Positions 7,971 through 15,369 are shown, counted from the first letter of the stretch. The stretch is 27,552 nucleotides of DNA from DASQVO01 sp035640715 (GCA_035640715.1 DASQVO010000237.1:1-27552), one strand, 5' to 3'. Notes: a model not told the origin generated them from the letters alone. Program-made: numbers and translations.

Positions 7971-8312
7971 TTGGACGAGCTCAGAATCTCCGTGACACCG
8001 GGTCCGGCCTACACCCTGGTCTCACTGGCTGGGGAGTGCGATCTGAATACCAGCCGGAAGTTGCGCGACGCCCTGATATCAGAGGTGTCGCGGGGAGCGC
8101 AGCGCCTGATTCTGGACCTTTCCGCGCTGGGTTTCATGGACTCGGCGGGAATGCAGGTCCTGATGAGCGTCCGTGCCCTGCTCAACGTTCGCGGCGGTAC
8201 GTTGGCGCTGGTATCGCCGCAGCCGGCGGCGGCCAGAATCCTTGAGCTGACCGGAGCGGATCAGCTGATTCCCGTCTACGACAGCGTCGTCGACGCGCAA
8301 GCCGCCGGCTGA
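7971..8312 (+). CDS. STAS-domain protein (anti-sigma factor antagonist family)
   Basis: The 113-residue protein is a single STAS domain, the fold of SpoIIAA/RsbV proteins that bind anti-sigma factor kinases in partner-switching control. It runs LDELRISVTPGPAYTLVSLAGECDLNTSRKL at the N-terminus, then LILDLSALGFMDSAGMQVLMSV. The serine in the FMDSAG segment is the residue that anti-sigma kinases phosphorylate in this family. I use the TTG at 7971, next to AGGGGGAGGG, because the domain begins there; the spacer is short, so GTG 7911 or 7878 remain possible. No kinase or sigma factor gene is adjacent, so the partner is encoded elsewhere. The family call is firm, the regulon unknown. Confidence 0.88.
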   Translation: MDELRISVTPGPAYTLVSLAGECDLNTSRKLRDALISEVSRGAQRLILDLSALGFMDSAGMQVLMSVRALLNVRGGTLALVSPQPAAARILELTGADQLIPVYDSVVDAQAAG

Positions 8313-8328
8313 GCACCGGCCGCCCGCG

Positions 8329-8766
8329 TCACAGGCCGGGTGGTCCTCCGAGGATCGGGTCCAGGCGGTAGCCGCTGACGATCCCGGGATGGATGCGGAT
8401 TACCTCGCCTTCTTCCGCCGTCGTCCACGGCTCTAGTTCCTGCTGGTAGCGGCTGCCCTCGCGCAGGTCGTCGACGAGACGGGCGGTGCCGGTCACGGTG
8501 ACGGTCCAGCCGAGGTACGCGTCGGCGTCGATGTCGCCAGCCTCATAGGCGACCACCACCCCGCGTGCCAGGCTGGCAGTGGAGATGACCGGGCTGCCGT
8601 GGTGGCTGCGGATGATGATGTCGCCGTCCTCGACGAGGTGGCTGACGGTGCGGATGGCTGGGAGCGCACGGTGGGTGAATGCGATCCGGCCGAGCGGCAC
8701 GGTGCTCAGCAGCCGGATAGACTCCGCGCCGCTGAGCTGGGTTAGGCGCCGCCGGGGGGTGCTCAA
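8329..8766 (-). CDS. Pyridoxamine 5'-phosphate oxidase family (flavin split-barrel) protein
   Basis: The 145-residue protein belongs to the small FMN/F420-binding split-barrel family. The order LSGAESIRLLSTVPLGRIAFTHRALPAIRTVSHLVEDGDIIIRSHHGS, then GVVVAYEAGDIDADAYLGWTVTVTGTARLV, is typical. The open frame extends to 9045, but the added residues are low-complexity. I choose TTG at 8764-8766, with GAAGG (8773-8777 on the plus strand as CCTTC) 6 bases upstream. Proteins of this type reduce or bind flavin/deazaflavin cofactors, and actinomycetes have many paralogues whose substrates are unknown. It is convergent with the STAS gene, with 16 bases between stops. Confidence 0.88.
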   Translation of the reverse strand: MSTPRRRLTQLSGAESIRLLSTVPLGRIAFTHRALPAIRTVSHLVEDGDIIIRSHHGSPVISTASLARGVVVAYEAGDIDADAYLGWTVTVTGTARLVDDLREGSRYQQELEPWTTAEEGEVIRIHPGIVSGYRLDPILGGPPGL

Positions 8767-9035
8767 TAGGGACCTTCTTCGCTGACTGCGCGCGGCCGGG
8801 GGCACCTGCCGGCCGATGCCGCAGGAGATCCCGGTGGCCTGTGAAGATCTAGCTTTGCACCCAGTGTGGCGCGCGGGGAGGGGCGAAGGTCCCACAAGCC
8901 AGAGGAAACGTGCCTTCGCGCCGGGGATCCGGCATGCTGAGATGGCCGCGATAGCCTGGCGGCAGAGGCGTGAGCCTGTTGCGTACGGCGGCAGCGACGA
9001 GCCCGGTACGGGCACCGATGATCTCTGGAGCCTCC

Positions 9036-9869
9036 ATGACTTCACTCGCCGGCCAGACCATCCTCATCACCGGCGCGACCGATGGCCTCGGCCGGGCGCT
9101 CGCTGAAGAACTCGCCCACGGCGGCGCCACCGTGCTGGTCCATGGCCGTGATCGCAGCCGGATCGCCACTGCCATCGACGGCATCCGCGCCGCCACCGGC
9201 AGCGAGCGCCTGCGGCCCTATCTTGCGGACTTCGCGGACCTGGCGCAGGTCCGGGCCCTGGCTGAGCAGGTCATCGCGGCAGAGCAGCGGCTCGACGTGC
9301 TGGTCAACAACGCCGGGATCGGCGCGACGGTCCCCGGCGGGGGCGCGCGCATGGAGAGCGCGGACGGGTACGAGCTGAGGTTCGCCGTCAACTACCTCGC
9401 CGGTTTCCTGCTCACCCGGCTCCTGCTGCCGCTGCTGCGGTCATCCGCGCCTGCCCGGATCATCAACGTCAGCTCGCTGGGCCAGCAGGCCATCGACTTC
9501 GATGACGTCATGCTCACCGCGTCCTATAACGGCGTGCGTGCCTACTGCCAGAGCAAGCTCGCGCAGATCCTGTTCACCTTCGACCTGGCAGGGCAGCTCG
9601 CCGGCCAGGACGTCACGGTCAACGCCCTGCACCCTGCGACGTACATGCCTACCAAGATCGTCGCCTCGCCGTACAGCACGATCGAGGAGGGCGTCGCGGC
9701 GACCCTCCGCCTGGTTGCCGCGCCCGAGCTGGCCGGCGTGACCGGCCGCTTCTTCAACGGCCAGCATGAGGCGAGCCCGGATCCCCAGGCCCGCGACGCG
9801 CACGCGTGGGAGCGCCTTCGCGAGCTCTCCGAGAAGCTCACCGGCCTGCTGCCCGCCCCGCTTCCATGA
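9036..9869 (+). CDS. Short-chain dehydrogenase (retinol dehydrogenase-like SDR)
   Basis: The 277-residue protein is an NAD(P)-dependent SDR. It has the glycine-rich cofactor motif TGATDGLGR near residue 13, the NNAG motif (VLVNNAGIGATVPGG), the serine segment IINVSSLGQQ, and the catalytic tyrosine/lysine as YCQSK. I start at ATG 9036, preceded by TGGAG with a 5-base spacer; the longer frame from 8970 adds residues without family likeness. The C-terminal part (HPATYMPTKIV, then RFFNGQHEASPDPQARD) resembles retinol-dehydrogenase-like SDRs. The substrate is unknown. A 70-base piece of a closely related SDR gene lies at 10859-10930. Confidence 0.91.
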   Translation: MTSLAGQTILITGATDGLGRALAEELAHGGATVLVHGRDRSRIATAIDGIRAATGSERLRPYLADFADLAQVRALAEQVIAAEQRLDVLVNNAGIGATVPGGGARMESADGYELRFAVNYLAGFLLTRLLLPLLRSSAPARIINVSSLGQQAIDFDDVMLTASYNGVRAYCQSKLAQILFTFDLAGQLAGQDVTVNALHPATYMPTKIVASPYSTIEEGVAATLRLVAAPELAGVTGRFFNGQHEASPDPQARDAHAWERLRELSEKLTGLLPAPLP

Positions 9870-10012
9870 TCCGGGGCCGGCCTCATAGGTGAAGCTGCAG
9901 CCGATCCGGATTCGCCGCGTCGCCATCGTCCCATCATCGTTGCCCGACGTTTCCTCCTGGTTACCGCCCACGGTCCGCTGCGCCGGCCTTGGTCCATGCG
10001 GCCCGGCGGGCA

Positions 10013-10018
10013 TATTGT
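10013..10018 (+). promoter_or_regulatory. -10 hexamer TATTGT before the structured repeat
   Basis: TATTGT fits TANNNT and ends 5 bases before ATG 10024, the first codon of the repeat copy. It probably drives the LON gene through the repeat and would give a transcript starting at or near 10024. No convincing -35 was seen. Confidence 0.42.
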
Positions 10019-10020
10019 CA

Positions 10021-10139
10021 GACATGAGCGAGCTGGAGGGGTGCGGTGCCGCCTGGAGCGAGGAGCGAGGAACGAGCGACGAGGGAAGGCGGCACCCAAA
10101 GGCGCCCCGGAAGCGAGCGGGAGACACGACATGAGCGAG
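10021..10139 (+). repeat. Structured repeat, copy A, bounded by a 12-bp direct repeat
   Basis: The unit starts and ends with GACATGAGCGAG (10021-10032 and 10128-10139, identical). Inside lies a perfect 10-bp inverted repeat, GGTGCCGCCT (10045-10054) and AGGCGGCACC (10087-10096), with a 32-base loop. Flanking GGGGTGC and GCGCCCC can extend the stem with one G-U pair. A second copy on the minus strand at 18880-19011 keeps the same stem with a paired substitution. The 3' end contains GGGAG and the ATG that serve the LON gene. The 12-bp direct repeat could be a target duplication or a feature of the unit itself, because the second copy also has duplicated ATGAGCGAG. Confidence 0.8.
10024..10134 (+). 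CDS. Possible leader peptide encoded by repeat copy A
   Basis: An ATG directly after the -10 hexamer opens a 36-codon frame (beginning MSELEGCGAAWSEE) that ends with TGA overlapping the LON-gene ATG as ATGA. This arrangement would allow translational coupling. Against a real peptide, the reading frame is not kept between the two repeat copies because of 1- and 4-base indels, while the stem is kept. If translated, it is more likely a regulatory leader than a functional protein. Confidence 0.25.
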   Translation: MSELEGCGAAWSEERGTSDEGRRHPKAPRKRAGDTT

Positions 10140-10799
10140 AGGCTGCCGCTGTTCCCTCTCGGGACGGTGCTTTTCCCGGGCATGGTGCTGCCGCTGCACA
10201 TCTTTGAGGAGCGGTACCGGCAGCTCGTCCGCGACCTGCTGGCGGGGCCGGAGCCGAGGCGGTTCGGCGTCATCGCGATCAAAAAGGGCCGCGAGACAGG
10301 CGCGGACGGCGTCTCCGCGCTGTACGAGATCGGCTGCACTGCGACGCTGCGGGAGACGCGGGAGTATGACGACGGCCGGTTCGACCTGGTTACCGTCGGC
10401 ACGCAGCGGTTCCGGCTGGTCGGCCTCGATGACTCAGGCCCGTATCTGCAGGGTGAGGTGGCGCCGATGGCCGAGGACATGGGGGAGGCGGCTGCCGCAG
10501 GGCTCGCGGCCCGCGCAGTAGATGAAGCGTTCCGGGGATATGTCGACATGCTTGCCGCTCGCGAACTGGCCCAGGTAAGTATCCCGGAACTTCCGGAAGA
10601 GCCAGTCTTGCTGTCCTACCTTGTCGCCGCCGCCATGATCATCGATTTGCCGGAGCGGCAGGTCCTGCTCGCCGAGCCAGACGCGCTGAGCAGGCTCACC
10701 GCCGAGCGGGCGCTGCTGTCGAGGGAAATGACGATGCTGCGCACCCTCACAGCCCGCCCGGCCCCGGACCTTAGGTACGCGCCGTACAACCCGAACTGA
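10131..10799 (+). CDS. LON substrate-binding domain protein
   Basis: The 222-residue protein consists of one LON N-terminal (substrate-binding) domain without AAA ATPase or protease parts. The opening LPLFPLGTVLFPGMVLPLHIFEERYRQLVRD is diagnostic, followed by RRFGVIAIKKGRE, YEIGCTATLRETREYDDGRFDLVTVGTQRFRL, and a helical C-terminal half. Such stand-alone proteins are widespread in actinomycetes and have no settled function; peptide or protein binding is inferred from the domain. ATG 10131 has GGGAG at 10119-10123 (7-base spacer), and both elements belong to the repeat that precedes the gene. The original gene may once have started at ATG 10024. Confidence 0.91.
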   Translation: MSERLPLFPLGTVLFPGMVLPLHIFEERYRQLVRDLLAGPEPRRFGVIAIKKGRETGADGVSALYEIGCTATLRETREYDDGRFDLVTVGTQRFRLVGLDDSGPYLQGEVAPMAEDMGEAAAAGLAARAVDEAFRGYVDMLAARELAQVSIPELPEEPVLLSYLVAAAMIIDLPERQVLLAEPDALSRLTAERALLSREMTMLRTLTARPAPDLRYAPYNPN

Positions 10800-10858
10800 G
10801 CTGGGCGCGAGCCCCCGCGGTGCCGCCCCGCGAGCGTGCAATCGCCAGCGCGCACGGT

Positions 10859-10930
10859 GGCTCGACGTGCTGGTCAACAATGCCGGGATCGGCACGACGG
10901 TCCCCGGCGGGAGTGCGCGCATGGAGAGCG
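10859..10930 (+). pseudogene. Relic of a short-chain dehydrogenase gene
   Basis: Bases 10861-10930 match 9291-9360 of the SDR gene at 9036-9869 with four differences in 70 bases and no gap. The in-frame translation LDVLVNNAGIGTTVPGG keeps the SDR NNAG motif. Similarity stops shortly after at both ends. The fragment lies in the 160-base gap between the LON gene and the chloride transporter and cannot be a gene. It is a leftover of a duplicated or lost SDR paralogue, or of a local recombination event. Confidence 0.82.
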
Positions 10931-10959
10931 GGGGCGGTATGAGGCGTGCCCCGCCGCTG

Positions 10960-13041
10960 TCACGGCATGGGCCCGAGGGTCAGATCCGACGGCCGGGGGG
11001 GGGTGCCGCGTAGCTGCCGGTGGAGGTACTCGACGGTGTCCGGGCTGGTCAACGCGGTGACCATGTCACCGGCGGCCAGCACCGTCTGCCCGGTAACCGG
11101 GACCTGGTCGTCGCCGCGCTGCACGCTGACGATGACACACCTCGGCGGCAGGCCCGCCTCACAGAGCGGAACGCCGTTCAGCATCGACTCCCGGCCCACC
11201 TGTTCCGTTACGACCTCGGCGTTCAGCGCGGCCTGCGAGATCGTCCCGGCCGACGCCTCCAGGGCGCGTCGGTAGCCGCGTACGACGGCGCCCACGGACA
11301 GGATGCCGGTCACGCGCCGACGGTCATCGGTGATCGTGACCCAGTGCCCGCCGGCCTGCACGAGCGCGTCGATGCCCACCTTGAGGGTGGCGGTCGCGGC
11401 CACGGTGGTGGCGGTGGCATCCAGGCTGGCATCCAGCAGGGCGTCGCCATCGCCGGCGACGGCCCGGGCCAGCCGGTCGCGGCTGACCGTGCCGAGGTAG
11501 GTGCCGCCCTCGTCGGTTACCGGGGCACCGGGCACTCCCGCCGCGTCGAGTGCGGCGAGTGCGGCAGCGGCGCGGCTGCCCGCCCGGAGCACGACCCGCG
11601 GCTCCGCCGCGGCCGTGCCGACCGGGATGGCCGCGAGCAGCGGCAGGCCGGACTGCATGCGGCTCGCGGCCGAGTCGGCCCGCGAGCGGAGCTGGGAGCG
11701 GTAGATGCTGTCGTCGAAGTTCCGCACGATGAAGGTGGAGATGGCGACGGCCACCATGGCGGGCGCCACGATGCTGATGCTCCCGGTCATCTCCGCCACC
11801 ATGAGCATGACGGCCAGCGGCGCGCGGGCGATGCCGCCGAAGAGGGCCATCATGCCGACGACCACGAACGGCGCCGGGCTGTGCCCGACACCGGGCGCGA
11901 TCGGCTCCAGGAGCCGCCAGACCGCCAGTCCGGTGAAGGCCCCGATCACCATGCCGGGGCCGAAGACCCCGCCGGACCCGCCCGTCCCGATGGACAGGGA
12001 GGTCGCCAGGATCCGGGCGAGCGGCAAAGCGAGGATGATGATCAGCGGGGTGTGGATGAGCTGACCGGACAGCCCCTTCTGGACCCAGCCATAGCCGGTG
12101 CCGAGAACCTGCGGCAGGGCCAGCGCCATCAGGCCCACGCACAGCCCGCCAACGGCGGGCCGCAGCTTCCGGGTGAAGGGCAGGTACCTGCTCAGCGCGG
12201 TGATGCCGTAAAACGTCTTCGAGTACCCGAGCCCGAGGAATCCGGCGATGACCCCCAGGACCGCGAACCACAGCAGCTGGACCGGGTGGGTGAAGTGGTA
12301 CCCCGGGGTCGCGAACAGCGGCTGGTAGCCGAAGACCGCGCCGAAGATCGCGTAGGCGATGACGGAGGAGAAGATCCCGGGCACCAGCGCCGACGTCTCG
12401 AAATCGTCGCGGTAGACGATGTCGGCGGCCAGCACCGCGCCACCCAGCGGGGCACCGAAGATGGCGCCGATCCCCGAGCCGACCCCGATCGAGACCGCGA
12501 TCCGCCCGTCCTCCGGCGACAGGTCGAGCACCCGGGCGAGCAGCGAGCCGAAGCCGGCGCTGATCTGCGCGGTGGGCCCCTCGCGGCCGCCCGACCCGCC
12601 GGAGCCGATCGTCAGCGCAGAAGCGATGATTTTGATCACGACGGCGCGCAGCCGGATGCCCCGCGGATTCTTGTGCACGGCGTCGACGGCCGCGTCGGTG
12701 CCGTGGCCCTCAGCCTCGGGCGCCCAGGTGAACACCAGGAAGCCTGCCGCCAGCCCGCCGAGGACCACGACGAGAGGGATCGCCCAGGGACGGGCGAACC
12801 CCGCGGACCCGGCCGCGCCGCCCTCGCCGGCCGGTGACGGCGCCTGGTACCCGGCCAGCACGCCGAGGAACACGTGGGTGGCGAACGCCAGCGCCTCATA
12901 GAACACCACCGCGCCGAGACCGGCGATCACGCCGATCACCGACCCGAGCACCAGCCACTTCGGCAGGTACGACAGGCCCTTGACCCATGCGCCCGCGCCG
13001 CCCGCCAGTCGCCTGGCAGCAGCCTGCCATGACTGGCTCAC
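10960..13041 (-). CDS. ClC-family chloride channel/transporter with CBS and RCK_C domains
   Basis: The 693-residue protein moves chloride (or a related anion) across the membrane. About 440 N-terminal residues form the ClC fold. GSGGREGPTAQISAGFGS contains Glu154, the external gating glutamate position, and GTGGSGGVFGPGMVIGAFTG is the third ion-binding segment. In APLGGAVLAADIVYRDDFE, the internal proton glutamate of E. coli ClC appears replaced by Ile, next to an Asp. Two CBS-like repeats follow, then a TrkA-C/RCK_C-like tail (ALNAEVVTEQVGRESMLNG). I start at GTG 13041, which overlaps the stop of the MarR fragment as GTGA; the frame also allows GTG 13086. A run of nine G (10995-11003, plus strand) lies near the end of the gene. 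Confidence 0.9.
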   Translation of the reverse strand: MSQSWQAAARRLAGGAGAWVKGLSYLPKWLVLGSVIGVIAGLGAVVFYEALAFATHVFLGVLAGYQAPSPAGEGGAAGSAGFARPWAIPLVVVLGGLAAGFLVFTWAPEAEGHGTDAAVDAVHKNPRGIRLRAVVIKIIASALTIGSGGSGGREGPTAQISAGFGSLLARVLDLSPEDGRIAVSIGVGSGIGAIFGAPLGGAVLAADIVYRDDFETSALVPGIFSSVIAYAIFGAVFGYQPLFATPGYHFTHPVQLLWFAVLGVIAGFLGLGYSKTFYGITALSRYLPFTRKLRPAVGGLCVGLMALALPQVLGTGYGWVQKGLSGQLIHTPLIIILALPLARILATSLSIGTGGSGGVFGPGMVIGAFTGLAVWRLLEPIAPGVGHSPAPFVVVGMMALFGGIARAPLAVMLMVAEMTGSISIVAPAMVAVAISTFIVRNFDDSIYRSQLRSRADSAASRMQSGLPLLAAIPVGTAAAEPRVVLRAGSRAAAALAALDAAGVPGAPVTDEGGTYLGTVSRDRLARAVAGDGDALLDASLDATATTVAATATLKVGIDALVQAGGHWVTITDDRRRVTGILSVGAVVRGYRRALEASAGTISQAALNAEVVTEQVGRESMLNGVPLCEAGLPPRCVIVSVQRGDDQVPVTGQTVLAAGDMVTALTSPDTVEYLHRQLRGTPPRPSDLTLGPMP

Positions 13042-13181
13042 GCCGGCCCCATCCTGCTCGCCGCCGCGGGCAGGCCCTCCGGCCACTCATGGTCCAGCGA
13101 CCGGACGGCTACAGCGATCATGGTCCGGCTCGCTGTCATTACCGCGTCGGCGTCCTCGACCTCAATTGCGGCCACGTTCAC
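13038..13181 (-). pseudogene. Truncated MarR-family regulator, N-terminal fragment
   Basis: The 47-codon frame reads VNVAAIEVEDADAVMTASRT then MIAVAVRSLDHEWPEG and ends with TGA overlapping GTG 13041 of the ClC gene. The EDADAVMTASR..IAVAVRSL stretch closely resembles the first helix of actinobacterial MarR regulators. The winged helix-turn-helix that should follow (about 100 residues) is missing, and the sequence goes straight into the ClC start. A deletion that joined the 5' end of a marR gene to clc explains this. It could still be translated and coupled to clc. Assignment rests on motif recall of one helix, so it is tentative. Confidence 0.5.
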
Positions 13182-13690
13182 AAGCAGCGCCCCCGGGATG
13201 CAGGCAGCACTCAGTGCGCACAAACTTAGTAGATGCAATCATTCTAGATGTATCAAATTGCTATGTGCAAACATGAGCTACGCTAACGATCTAGAGCGTG
13301 TCCCGTGGACCAGGGGAGGCCGCACTAAGCCTCACACCCGGCCTGGTGAGACGCCATCACAAGATTCTGATGATGTGCGCCGGCTACGTCCGGTCACCAG
13401 TCCGGCTCAAGGCCCAACGTTCCGACCGTTACGGGAAAGTGACATCGGACATACCCGCCCGCCACGTGCGCCCGGGCCCGCCCCGGTTGCACGGCACCGG
13501 GCCCGCCCGGGGGACCGGCATCGCCTGCTCTAGCAGGGATTCAGGGCGTTCCCGGCCGCGCCCCCGGTGGGCGGGCCGTGCCCTGGACCCGCCGGCGGGC
13601 GGTGGGGCGAATCAGGTCCTTTGGGGCGTTTCGCCCGGCGGCCCAGGGGGCGGCGCGACACATCCACGAAACATGAAGCCATCCATGGCC
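13182..13690. other. Intergenic region between clc/marR relic and amt
   Basis: No gene is supported here. At 13205-13290 the DNA is AT-rich and probably contains the promoter and operator of the clc unit: TAGATGCAATC (13230-13240) and TAGATGTATC (13245-13254) form a direct repeat with a 15-base period, and GCAAT (13235-13239) pairs with ATTGC (13257-13261). From 13300 to 13690 the sequence is GC-rich, with open frames of random-looking composition on both strands. I see no RNA gene. Confidence 0.5.
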
Positions 13691-13696
13691 TGAGGC

Positions 13697-13735
13697 GTTA
13701 CCGGTCACGTAACAAACGGGAAATGAACCGGAAAC
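13697..13735 (+). promoter_or_regulatory. GlnR-type nitrogen regulatory box upstream of amt
   Basis: GTAAC (13709-13713), six bases, GAAAT (13720-13724), six bases, GAAAC (13731-13735) fits the actinobacterial GlnR pattern of GTNAC and GAAAC half-sites at 11-base steps. Further half-site-like GTTAC (13697-13701) and GTCAC (13704-13708) lie just upstream. It stands 135 bases before the amt start. GlnR activates ammonium transporter genes under nitrogen limitation in Streptomyces and Mycobacterium, so the same control is inferred here. Confidence 0.68.
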
Positions 13736-13869
13736 CAGATCATGGGAGACATGGAGGCGTTCCGTGAAAGACACCGGAGCGGCCGGGGTGGGTCCGCATA
13801 GGCCCTGGGGGGAGACCCCTGGAAACCCGAATGGCCCTTCCAAGGTAGCCCCCCTGGAGGCGCAGAGCA

Positions 13870-15294
13870 GTGGTTCCCTATCCAACTTGGCTGAATGCCG
13901 GAGATAACTCCTGGCAGATGACAGCCGCTACGCTCGTCGGATTGATGAGCATTCCCGCCCTCGCCGTCCTCTATGGCGGCCTCGTCCAGCGCAAATGGAT
14001 CATGAACACCGTCATGATGGTGTTCAGCACGTTCTGCCTGGTCCTCATCGTCTGGGTCCTGTGGGCCTTCAAGATGGGGTTCGGCTCGCCGTGGATCGGC
14101 AGCTTCGTCGGGATACCCGGCACGGTGCTCGGGCACGCGGCCGAGCAGGGCCAGGCCAGTGTCCCGCTGCTGAACGGCCTGATGCCCAAGTTCAGGTTCC
14201 CTCAAGGTTCGCTGGTCTACTTCCAGTTCGTGTTCGCGGGGATTACGCCGATCCTGTTCATCGGCAGCGTGATCGGCCGGATCAGCTTCAAGGTGTGGCT
14301 GATCTTCGTGCCGCTGTGGATCACGTTCGCGTATGCGGTCAACGCGTTCATGCTGTGGGGCGGCGGCTTCTGGGCGCAGAAGGGCGCACTCGACTTCAGT
14401 GGCGGTTATGTCATCCACCTGGCCGCGGGCACGTCCGGATTCGTCGCGGCCGCCGTGATCGGGCCGCGCCTCAAGCGCGACCGGGAGCGTGCGGTGCCGA
14501 ACAACCTGCTCTTCGTCGCGGTCGGCGCCGGAATCCTGTGGCTCGGCTGGAACGGCTTCAACGGCGGTGACCCGTACTTTGCCGGCGCGGACGCCGCGGC
14601 CGCGGTGGTCAACACCAACCTGGCCACGGCCATCGCCATGATGACCTGGATCGTCATGGACATGCTGTGGAGCGCGGAGAAGAAGCCGACATTCCTGGGC
14701 GGCGTCAACGGCATGATCTGCGGCCTGGTCGGCATCACGCCCGCCGCCGGCTACGTCAACGGGCTCGGCGCGATCGTGATCGGCCTGGTCTGCTCGGCGA
14801 TCGTCTGGGTGGCGTGGACCTACCTGCCGCGGTACGTATGGCCGTTCAACAAGGTGGACGATGCGCTCGGGGTCGTCTACACCCACGGTATCGCCGGGCT
14901 CTTCGGCGGCCTGCTGGTCGGCCTGCTGGCTGACCCGAACATGATCGAGTACCTCGGGCTTGGCAAGACTGCTTCGCTCTCTGGCACGGGCCTGCTCTAC
15001 GGGCACCCGAAGCAGCTGGCGATCCAGGCTGGCGCCGCCCTGACGATCATCGTCTGGGACGCCATTGTCACGTTCGTCATCCTGCGGGTCCTCGGCCTGT
15101 TCATGAAGCTGCGGATCCCCGATGCGGAGCTGGAGATCGGCGACGTGGCGGTGCACGGCGAAGAGGCCTACCCCTCCGAGGAGCTGGTCAGCGTCGCAGC
15201 GAGCCGGGCCGCGGAGCCATTGGCCCCGGCCGCGCCGGGCGGGAACTCCAAGGAACCGGAGAAGGCCGCGCAGTCCCGGTCTGAGGAAGCCTAA
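13870..15294 (+). CDS. amt: Ammonium transporter (Amt/Mep/Rh family)
   Basis: The 474-residue membrane protein imports ammonium. It has about eleven helices. LVGLMSIPALAVLYGGLVQRK is the family start, and the twin pore histidines appear as His183 (DFSGGYVIHLAAG) and His339 (GVVYTHGIAGLFGG). An acidic, Ala/Pro-rich cytoplasmic tail of about 60 residues ends the protein. The start GTG 13870 has GGAGG at 13856-13860 with a 9-base spacer. A GlnR-type box lies upstream and a strong hairpin follows, so the gene is transcribed alone. The usual partners glnK and glnD are not downstream. Confidence 0.94.
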   Translation: MVPYPTWLNAGDNSWQMTAATLVGLMSIPALAVLYGGLVQRKWIMNTVMMVFSTFCLVLIVWVLWAFKMGFGSPWIGSFVGIPGTVLGHAAEQGQASVPLLNGLMPKFRFPQGSLVYFQFVFAGITPILFIGSVIGRISFKVWLIFVPLWITFAYAVNAFMLWGGGFWAQKGALDFSGGYVIHLAAGTSGFVAAAVIGPRLKRDRERAVPNNLLFVAVGAGILWLGWNGFNGGDPYFAGADAAAAVVNTNLATAIAMMTWIVMDMLWSAEKKPTFLGGVNGMICGLVGITPAAGYVNGLGAIVIGLVCSAIVWVAWTYLPRYVWPFNKVDDALGVVYTHGIAGLFGGLLVGLLADPNMIEYLGLGKTASLSGTGLLYGHPKQLAIQAGAALTIIVWDAIVTFVILRVLGLFMKLRIPDAELEIGDVAVHGEEAYPSEELVSVAASRAAEPLAPAAPGGNSKEPEKAAQSRSEEA

Positions 15295-15333
15295 GACGGC
15301 CCTAGCGGCCCGGATCCCGCTCTCGTCCTGCTC

Positions 15334-15369
15334 CCGCCCCTGGCACCCACTGCGGTGCCGGGGGCGGGA
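15334..15369 (+). terminator. Strong hairpin after amt
   Basis: CCCGCCCCTGGCACC (15334-15348) pairs with GGTGCCGGGGGCGGG (15355-15369) across a six-base loop, with a single T-G wobble. The stem is long and GC-rich. No T run follows directly, as is common for actinobacterial terminators; a T6 run occurs further on at 15424-15429. Confidence 0.7.

Noticed and set aside
11020..12837. 605-codon plus-strand open frame opposite the chloride transporter gene
   Set aside because: Its product is rich in Arg, Gly, Asp and His without domains, while the minus strand encodes a full ClC protein with diagnostic motifs. Long antisense frames are expected at this GC content.
13120..13533. Plus-strand frame of 137 codons between clc and amt
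   Set aside because: Starts inside the MarR fragment on the opposite strand, crosses the AT-rich promoter region and has no motif.
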